A program made the position numbers and the translations under genes. Of a stretch of DNA of 10,754 bases, positions 6,584 through 10,754 are shown piece after piece. The stretch is from an uncultured Lachnospiraceae bacterium. Lineage in GTDB: Bacteria > Bacillota_A > Clostridia > Lachnospirales > Lachnospiraceae. The stretch covers positions 1-10,754 of the forward strand of contig CANOBT010000177.1 in the NCBI GenBank assembly GCA_947564305.1, given 5' to 3'. Each line of letters opens with the position of its first letter. Positions within the stretch are counted from its first letter, which is position 1. Under the pieces are notes generated by a model that worked only from the letters and a program-made list of their open reading frames with translations, searched no databases and was not told the DNA's origin.

Positions 6584-6655
6584 GCACCCGTAGCTCAGGG
6601 GATAGAGCACCGCCCTCCGGAGGCGGGAGCGGCGGTTCGAATCCGCCCGGGTGTG
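6584..6655 (+). tRNA. tRNA-Arg, anticodon CCG
   Basis: A complete cloverleaf can be folded. The acceptor stem GCACCCG pairs with CGGGTGT (one G-U at the end), the D stem is GCTC/GAGC, and the anticodon stem CCGCC/GGCGG encloses loop CTCCGGA with anticodon CCG. The variable loop is GAGC and the T arm is GGCGG-TTCGAAT-CCGCC; the discriminator base is G (6655). It would decode the arginine codon CGG. The CCA end is not encoded and must be added by nucleotidyltransferase. No terminator separates it from the coding sequence starting 34 nt downstream, so the two may share a transcript processed at the tRNA 3' end. No integrated element is visible at its 3' end. Confidence 0.95.
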
Positions 6656-6689
6656 TACTTTAAAAAATGCGCAGCATCTGGAGGAGCCT

Positions 6690-7322
6690 ATGAAGGAGAT
6701 CTTTAAGGGCTGCCTGGCAAAGCTTGAAGAGCATAAAAGAAGGAATCTTATTCTTCTGGTGGTATTGTCAGTTTTTGCCGTGGGAGCAGCCGGGATGGGA
6801 TTGACCAAAGAGAAGGCGCAGGTTAGGGAGATACATAAGATAAGCAAGGAAAATGTCAGATTAAAGAATATTGGCTGTGACAGGGAAGTGCTGAATCCGC
6901 TCAGGAAGGACGAGCATCCGATACTTAATCGTGCGGCATCCGATTACTTTAAAGGACTTATGGAAGGTGAGACTTTTGTAGAAAAGTATGATGACATTCA
7001 TGTTTATACAAAAGTAGGAGAATACAGAGGTACTTATATTGCGTTTGCAGAGTACCGTATGAAGATAAAAGATATTTACACAGAAGTTCCGGGATTAGTT
7101 ACGCTGTATGCGACAAGGGATGAGAAAAGCGGACAGTACCGGATAGATGTAGAAGCGCCGAAGGAACAGGAAGATTATGTTCGCACTGTGATTGGTCATG
7201 CAGATGTACAGGAGTTGCTTGGAGCGATGGAAGAGAAATTTGATTTGGCAGTACATTCTGATGCGCTTCTCAGGGAATCGCTGGCAGATCTTAAAAATGC
7301 ATATGGTGCGTATACCGGGTGA
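6690..7322 (+). CDS. Membrane-anchored extracytoplasmic protein of unknown function
   Basis: A 210-residue protein. A basic cytoplasmic start (MKEIFKGCLAKLEEHKRRN) is followed by one membrane segment (about 20-38, LILLVVLSVFAVGAAGMG) and an outer domain of about 165 residues. Its middle (DYFKGLM, then VYTKVGEYRGTYIAFAEYRMKI, then GLVTLYATRDEKSGQYRID) resembles the outer domains of a group of uncharacterised Lachnospiraceae membrane proteins, possibly of the NTF2-like fold. Part of the region expected after YFKG seems shorter than I would expect for that group. The start is ATG 6690 with GGAGGAG at 6680-6686; the longer frame beginning GTG 6651 would lie within the tRNA and is rejected. No promoter of its own is seen after the tRNA. 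A terminator follows at 7383. Function unknown. Confidence 0.75.
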   Translation: MKEIFKGCLAKLEEHKRRNLILLVVLSVFAVGAAGMGLTKEKAQVREIHKISKENVRLKNIGCDREVLNPLRKDEHPILNRAASDYFKGLMEGETFVEKYDDIHVYTKVGEYRGTYIAFAEYRMKIKDIYTEVPGLVTLYATRDEKSGQYRIDVEAPKEQEDYVRTVIGHADVQELLGAMEEKFDLAVHSDALLRESLADLKNAYGAYTG

Positions 7323-7382
7323 TAGGATATTGTGAATGGATATAACATATATGCTGGTTTGGAAAATACAGAGGTAAGAATG

Positions 7383-7415
7383 AATCGGGTCTTTGAAAAA
7401 GAGGCCCGATTTTTT
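7383..7415 (+). terminator. Rho-independent terminator
   Basis: A stem of AATCGGG with CCCGATT (7 bp), extended by five further pairs including two G-U, closes a GAAA loop and runs into a six-T tract. It ends the tRNA-Arg/membrane-protein unit. Confidence 0.85.
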
Positions 7416-7432
7416 GAATTTTAGACAAGGTT

Positions 7433-7461
7433 TTATCACATTTTAAACACAATTATAAGAT
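7433..7461 (+). promoter_or_regulatory. Candidate promoter of the HtrA gene
   Basis: TTATCA (7433-7438), a 17-nt spacer and TAAGAT (7456-7461), each matching four of six consensus positions, lie 64 nt before the chosen start. The stretch is AT-rich, so chance matches are likely; some promoter is expected here because a terminator lies just upstream. Confidence 0.4.
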
Positions 7462-7525
7462 AAGATACTTTACATAAGACAAATAAAACGATATAAGGTA
7501 ACAGTCGATGAAGGGAGACATATTT

Positions 7526-8785
7526 ATGAATAATCAGTACAGTTATTATACACCAGAACAGGATGATATGGATTATCAGGCGGGGAGCGGCAACAGACAG
7601 AACAGGCAAAAGAATAGAAAAGTTCCGACAGTGATCAAAGTTATTGGTCTGGGGCTTGTGTTCGGAATCGTGGCGAGTGCGGCATTCCAGACGAGCAATA
7701 TCGTAGCAGGGAAGTTTCTTAAGAATACTCCGGAAGCGGCAGAGAAAAAAGTAGAGACTGCAGGGAGTACACAGCTTACGACAGGTTCGGGAAAGACGGC
7801 GGCATCGGATATTTCCACTATAGCTAAAAATGCGATGCCATCCGTAGTGTCAATTACAAATATGAGTGTGAAGCAGGTACAGAATTTCTTCGGAGGAATC
7901 CATGAGCAGGAGAGCGAGAGCGCAGGGTCAGGCATTATCATTGCTCAGAATGATACAGAACTATTGATACTTACCAATAATCATGTGGTGGAGGGAAATG
8001 ATACATTGACAGTATCATTTATAGACGAAGAAAGTGTAACGGCAAACATCAAAGGGACGGATTCTGAACGGGATCTTGCAGTTATTGCTGTTCAGATGAA
8101 GGATATTAAGAGTTCAACAAAGGATGAGATTGCAGTTGCACAGATGGGTGATTCTACACAGTTACAGGTAGGGGAGCAGGTTATTGCTATTGGAAATGCT
8201 TTGGGATACGGCCAGTCAGTGACAACCGGGATCATCTCTGCAACGCAGAGGATGTTAGATGGGTTTGACAGTGAGCTGATTCAGACGGATGCAGCGATCA
8301 ATCCGGGAAACAGCGGCGGAGCGCTTTTAAATGCCAACGGCGAAGTGATTGGAATCAATACGATCAAGGTTGCTACGGATGTAGTAGAGGGCATGGGATA
8401 TGCGATTCCGATTTCAGATGCACAGGATGTCATTACAAATCTGATGAATCAAAAAACGAAGACGAAGGTCTCGGAAGGCGAGCAGGGTTATCTGGGAATC
8501 CAGCCTGTTGATGTTTCGGAAGACAGTGCACAGATGTATGGAATGCCTACCGGAGTATACGTGTCAGAAGTAGTTGCGGGCAGTGGGGCGCAGAAGGCAG
8601 GCATTACAAAGGGTTGTATCATAACAAAGATTGAGGGCACAGCAATTAATAGCACAGTGGCGCTTAGAGAACAGCTTCAATATTACGGTGCGGGAGAGAC
8701 AATTAAGGTCACAGTCGAGATTCCGGGGAGCGATGGAGAGTATAAAGCCAGGACGGTAGAGGTGAAACTCGGAAAGAATAGATAA
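7526..8785 (+). CDS. htrA: HtrA/DegP-like serine protease (S1C) with PDZ domain
   Basis: A membrane-anchored extracytoplasmic protease/chaperone for misfolded or processed exported proteins, 419 residues. A 33-residue polar, Gln/Asn-rich cytoplasmic start precedes one membrane segment (about 34-56, VIKVIGLGLVFGIVASAAF) and a low-complexity linker. The trypsin-like domain (about 95-310) carries the full catalytic triad: His153 in LTNNHVV, Asp183 in SERDLAVI and Ser263 in NPGNSGGALLN. One PDZ domain follows (about 318-415, GYLGIQPVDV ... AQKAGITKGCIITKIEG). This is the usual build of Gram-positive HtrA, and nothing essential is missing. The start is ATG 7526, 8 nt after AAGGGAG (7511-7517); the in-frame ATG 7508 overlaps that site's upstream flank and lacks one of its own. 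In related bacteria HtrA genes answer to envelope stress systems; no operator is recognisable here. Confidence 0.93.
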   Translation: MNNQYSYYTPEQDDMDYQAGSGNRQNRQKNRKVPTVIKVIGLGLVFGIVASAAFQTSNIVAGKFLKNTPEAAEKKVETAGSTQLTTGSGKTAASDISTIAKNAMPSVVSITNMSVKQVQNFFGGIHEQESESAGSGIIIAQNDTELLILTNNHVVEGNDTLTVSFIDEESVTANIKGTDSERDLAVIAVQMKDIKSSTKDEIAVAQMGDSTQLQVGEQVIAIGNALGYGQSVTTGIISATQRMLDGFDSELIQTDAAINPGNSGGALLNANGEVIGINTIKVATDVVEGMGYAIPISDAQDVITNLMNQKTKTKVSEGEQGYLGIQPVDVSEDSAQMYGMPTGVYVSEVVAGSGAQKAGITKGCIITKIEGTAINSTVALREQLQYYGAGETIKVTVEIPGSDGEYKARTVEVKLGKNR

Positions 8786-8799
8786 AATCAGACAAATGT

Positions 8800-8828
8800 T
8801 TGCTATTTTCATTTTCTTGTAGTATAAT
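8800..8828 (+). promoter_or_regulatory. Sigma-A promoter of the zinc-ribbon gene
   Basis: TTGCTA (8800-8805), a 17-nt spacer and a perfect TATAAT (8823-8828) lie 38 nt before the start codon. AGGAGG at 8849-8854 is the ribosome site. This is the clearest promoter in the window and makes the gene a separate unit from the protease. Confidence 0.75.
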
Positions 8829-8866
8829 CTATAACAGATTATGAGTCGAGGAGGCAGGAAGTACAA

Positions 8867-9349
8867 ATGAAATGTCCGATATGTGGTGAACAGTTACGGC
8901 CGGGAAAGAAAGATCCTAATTATTTACTGTGTTATAACTGTAAAAAGAAATACAAAGCTCCGCAGAGCAGTGCGCCGAAACAGGAAGGGAAAGTTTCAAA
9001 GAGCAGTGCTCCGAAGCAGAAAGCAAAAAAGGCGAGAGTCCATGAAGAGGAGGAAGAGGATCAGAGATATTCGAATCTTCCGCCGAAAAAAGTTCGGGAT
9101 AAGCGCGAGGATGAGATGCGGAGAGCTTATGACGAGATGCTTGCAGTGGGCGACGGAAGGAGCAAGAAGAAAAAGTCAAAAGATAAAGTTAATACGAAAA
9201 AGCGTCAGAGAGACTATGAGGATGACTATTACGATGATGACGATTATTACGATGATGACGAGAAGGTGTCCAAAGCACCGATCATCATTCTTGGAATTGC
9301 AATTATAGCAGTAGCAGCGGTAATTGCCTATATGGTTCTCTTTAGATAG
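8867..9349 (+). CDS. Zinc-ribbon protein with charged linker and C-terminal membrane anchor
   Basis: A 160-residue protein of three parts. The N-terminal zinc ribbon has Cys3 and Cys6 (CPIC) and Cys22 and Cys25 (CYNC), the right spacing to bind one zinc. A long, highly charged and probably disordered linker (about 30-133) follows, with SSAPKQ twice, a run of Glu, basic blocks and DYYDDD repeats. A single C-terminal membrane segment (about 136-158, IIILGIAIIAVAAVIAYMV) ends with a short tail. The absence of a signal peptide makes a tail-anchored protein with a cytoplasmic zinc ribbon likely. Many Clostridia carry such zinc-ribbon plus membrane-segment proteins of unknown role. It has its own promoter and terminator. 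I do not recognise a specific function. Confidence 0.8.
   Translation: MKCPICGEQLRPGKKDPNYLLCYNCKKKYKAPQSSAPKQEGKVSKSSAPKQKAKKARVHEEEEEDQRYSNLPPKKVRDKREDEMRRAYDEMLAVGDGRSKKKKSKDKVNTKKRQRDYEDDYYDDDDYYDDDEKVSKAPIIILGIAIIAVAAVIAYMVLFR
9224..9259 (+). repeat. Two 18-bp tandem repeats encoding DYYDDD
   Basis: Bases 9224-9241 and 9242-9259 match at 17 of 18 positions and encode DYYDDD twice in the acidic linker of the zinc-ribbon protein. The unit is in frame, so expansion would only lengthen the linker. Confidence 0.85.
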
Positions 9350-9363
9350 CTGAAATAATTTAT

Positions 9364-9397
9364 GCGGACTGGAAGATTGGTTTTCCAGTCCGCTTTT
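9364..9397 (+). terminator. Strong Rho-independent terminator
   Basis: A perfect 11-bp stem, GCGGACTGGAA with TTCCAGTCCGC (9364-9374 and 9383-9393), has an 8-nt loop and is followed by TTTT. It ends the zinc-ribbon transcript and separates it from the convergent cotJC fragment. On the - strand no U-tract follows, so it works mainly in the + direction. Confidence 0.9.
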
Positions 9398-9419
9398 GCG
9401 AATGCTTAATTAGTTTGAG

Positions 9420-9635
9420 CTATTTGCAGTTCGCTCTTAAATCAAATTCCGGATTGATCGCATAGAAGTTCTTGCTGTCCAGGTGATCCTGAACGATTCT
9501 TAAGGATTCGCCGAAACGCTGATAATGCACAATCTCCCGCTCCCGGAGGAACTTGATCGGGTCGCAGACTTCCGGGTCTTTTACAAGACGCAGGATGTTG
9601 TCGTAGGTTGTGCGGGCTTTCTGCTCTGCTGCGAC
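9420..9635 (-). pseudogene. cotJC: 3' fragment of cotJC, spore coat / manganese-catalase-like protein
   Basis: Read on the - strand, the frame up to stop TAG (9422-9420) gives AAEQKARTTYDNILRLV, then DPIKFLREREIVHYQRFGESLRIVQ and SKNFYAINPEFDL. This is the C-terminus of CotJC, a di-manganese catalase-like inner spore coat protein made in the mother cell. REREIVHYQRFGE carries ligand-region residues (Glu and His) of the metal site. Only about 71 of some 190-200 codons are present. Upstream of codons for VAAEQ the frame stays open by chance to 9785 but encodes unrelated sequence (FFKAFCRCCLYK), so homology ends near 9635. The remaining N-terminal part, and presumably cotJA/cotJB, are not in the window. 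The likely cause is insertion of the element that begins here; a misassembly is an alternative. Confidence 0.75.
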
Positions 9636-9648
9636 CTTGTAAAGACAA
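9626..9648. repeat. Imperfect 23-bp direct repeat, copy 1 (spans the cotJC junction)
   Basis: It matches 9701-9723 at 19 of 23 positions; the first ten bases (CTGCTGCGAC, 9626-9635) are identical. Copy 1 straddles the end of CotJC homology, so it may include the recombination core. Confidence 0.75.
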
Positions 9649-9700
9649 CAGCGGCAGAAAGCCTTGAAAAAGCGTTGTTTTTCGTGGTACAAGCCGTTTC

Positions 9701-9723
9701 CTGCTGCGACTTTATAAGAACAA
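9701..9723. repeat. Imperfect 23-bp direct repeat, copy 2 (inside the element end)
   Basis: This is the partner of 9626-9648, displaced by exactly 75 bases. It could be an integrase arm-binding site, a second attachment core left by an earlier event, or a diverged copy of the cotJC target. Confidence 0.75.
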
Positions 9724-9785
9724 AAATAGAGAAAAAAGAAGATGAAACAAGCTATCCTGCATAGTTCCAATGTTTTCAGCTCCAA

Positions 9786-9815
9786 AGACGTTCAGAAATG
9801 AGCGTCTATTTTTTT
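9786..9815 (+). terminator. Rho-independent terminator upstream of the adhesin gene
   Basis: AGACGTTCA pairs with TGAGCGTCT (9786-9794 and 9799-9807, one G-U) around a GAAA tetraloop, followed by A and seven Ts. It would stop transcripts entering the element from cotJC-side DNA. As it lies only 30 nt before the adhesin start, with no clear promoter between, it might instead act as an attenuator in the adhesin leader. Confidence 0.8.
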
Positions 9816-9844
9816 ACCCAAAACGAAAGGAGAATCATAACATT

Positions 9845-10754
9845 ATGGAAAAAATCTTGAAACGGTTACTGACAGCGATTCTTGCTATAGTGACCGTATT
9901 TACAACCTTGCCTGTCACGCAGATACACGCCGCTGATTCCGTCTACACTCATTCAGACGGTCACGCAGGTACGGTTGTCAAAGTGACAGACGGCGGCTCA
10001 AAAGAATCCACTTTTGAAGAGGGGTGGTTGAAAGCTGACGGAAAGACGGCTTATTGTATCCAACTGGGCGCAGCGTTCCAATCTGGAAATAAAATACGCA
10101 AGAACGCCACGGAACGGTTGAGCGAAGCGCAGATTAATGACGTGGCTCTCAATCTGGAATACGTCAAGAAACATACGAAAAATTATTCCGCTGAACAGGC
10201 TTACCTGCTCCAACAGTGTACCGTATGGCGCAGGTTAAGCGTTCATTTAGGCTGGGGATATAAAAATACGCATGTTGCCTATGATGAAATCCCCAAAAGT
10301 GAGCAGAATGAACTCTATGCCAATGCAAAGGCTTTTGCCAAAGAAAACAAAAACCGTTATGATTGCGGCGGCTATATCTACACTGGCGAGGGGCAGGACT
10401 TAGGGCAGTTCTGGGCGAATTTAGCGGTAGGAAACGGGAATTTACAGAAAAGCTCCACGAATACAGGTATCACCAGCGGAAATGACTGTTATTCTCTCTC
10501 TGGTGCGACCTATGGGGTATATTCTGATAAAGGCTGTACGAAGTCTGCCGCTACTCTCACGACAGACGGAAACGGCAATACAAATACGGTGGAATTACGA
10601 GCCGGAACATATTATGTGAAAGAGACAAAAGCTCCAAAAGGATTCCAGCTTGATAAGACCGTCCATACCCTTACAGTTAAAGCAGGTGAGACTACTACCT
10701 TAAAGGTCAGTGATACACCAAAAGCTACAAACACACAGATTGAGCTTTTCAAGC
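9845..10754 (+). CDS. Thioester-domain / CnaB (SpaA-type) surface adhesin, 3' partial
   Basis: The first 303 codons of a large cell-wall surface protein; the frame is open to the window end. Residues 1-29 are a signal peptide (basic KILKR, hydrophobic AILAIVTVFTTLPV, cleavage likely after IHA). A thioester domain follows: Cys71 in TAYCIQLG and Gln124 in LLQQCTVW are placed to form the internal Cys-Gln bond used by such adhesins to attach covalently to host or cell surfaces. From about 217 to 292 lies a prealbumin-like CnaB domain (LSGATYGVYSD ... GTYYVKETKAPKGF) with Glu260 in VKE as the usual isopeptide-site acid. Full-length relatives have many such repeats and an LPXTG anchor. AAAGGAG (9826-9832) lies 12 nt before ATG 9845. 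On conjugative elements such proteins probably help cell contact. Confidence 0.85.
   Translation, partial: MEKILKRLLTAILAIVTVFTTLPVTQIHAADSVYTHSDGHAGTVVKVTDGGSKESTFEEGWLKADGKTAYCIQLGAAFQSGNKIRKNATERLSEAQINDVALNLEYVKKHTKNYSAEQAYLLQQCTVWRRLSVHLGWGYKNTHVAYDEIPKSEQNELYANAKAFAKENKNRYDCGGYIYTGEGQDLGQFWANLAVGNGNLQKSSTNTGITSGNDCYSLSGATYGVYSDKGCTKSAATLTTDGNGNTNTVELRAGTYYVKETKAPKGFQLDKTVHTLTVKAGETTTLKVSDTPKATNTQIELFK

Larger units (their letters stand above)
9636..10754. mobile_element. One end of a putative integrative element inserted in cotJC
   Basis: The element is inferred from the abrupt end of CotJC homology near 9635 and from the cargo beyond it, a thioester/CnaB adhesin of a kind I recall from Tn916/Tn1549-like conjugative elements of gut Firmicutes. 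The last ~200 bases before the adhesin hold no gene, as expected for an element end, but contain an imperfect direct repeat and a terminator. No integrase, relaxase or conjugation gene lies in the visible part, so the class of element is unknown and the exact end is uncertain by several bases. Confidence 0.5.

Noticed and set aside
6651..6689. GTG 6651 as start of the membrane protein downstream of the tRNA
   Set aside because: It lies inside the tRNA 3' end; ATG 6690 has a good ribosome site.
7508..7525. ATG 7508 as start of the HtrA gene
   Set aside because: It has no ribosome site of its own, whereas AAGGGAG at 7511-7517 is correctly placed for ATG 7526.
8883..9308. A 141-codon + frame overlapping the zinc-ribbon gene
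   Set aside because: Arg/Lys/Met-rich out-of-frame reading of the charged linker; the zinc-ribbon frame has the cysteine motif, membrane segment and ribosome site.
9636..9785. The N-terminal extension of the cotJC fragment (frame open to 9785) as a functional chimeric gene
   Set aside because: It begins with TTG without a ribosome site and its sequence is unlike CotJC; the frame is open by chance across the junction.

Overview
The window looks like chromosomal DNA of a low-GC, spore-forming Clostridia member, most likely a gut Lachnospiraceae. The basis is AT-rich genes with strong AGGAGG-type ribosome sites, a BspA-like leucine-rich repeat protein, an S1C (HtrA-type) protease with a non-cleaved membrane anchor, a cotJC spore-coat fragment and a thioester/CnaB surface protein of the kind carried by Gram-positive conjugative elements. 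This assignment is inference; no rRNA or other phylogenetic marker is present.

Positions 1-5182 form the tail of a cell-surface polysaccharide locus on the + strand. It holds the 3' part of an ABC-2 polysaccharide-export permease, its ATPase, a secreted leucine-rich repeat protein, a family-2 glycosyltransferase and a DUF1919 protein. Gaps between them are short (1 to 66 nt) and no terminator is seen, so they may be one transcript. The first 55 bases are an exact reverse complement of 191-245 and are probably an assembly artefact.

Positions 5183-5606 are an AT-rich stretch with no convincing gene. Then comes an Rpn-type PD-(D/E)XK nuclease gene (5607-6515). Its natural start seems to be ATG 5562, but codon 3 is TAA. 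An SD-like site before in-frame ATG 6249 suggests a separately made C-terminal product, as described for intragenic Rpn antitoxins.

Positions 6527-9397 are ordinary core-genome material: a tRNA-Arg(CCG) with its promoter, a membrane-anchored protein of unknown function 34 nt downstream, a terminator, an HtrA-family protease, and a small zinc-ribbon protein with a C-terminal membrane anchor, its own promoter and a strong terminator.

From 9420 the window holds the last ~71 codons of cotJC on the - strand. The reading stops resembling CotJC near 9635, and foreign DNA follows to the window end. That DNA carries an imperfect 23-bp direct repeat, a terminator hairpin and the start of a large thioester-domain/CnaB adhesin. 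The simplest reading is that an integrative mobile element sits inside cotJC with only one end visible here. Whether it is a passive disruption or an excisable, sporulation-linked intervening element cannot be told from this window.
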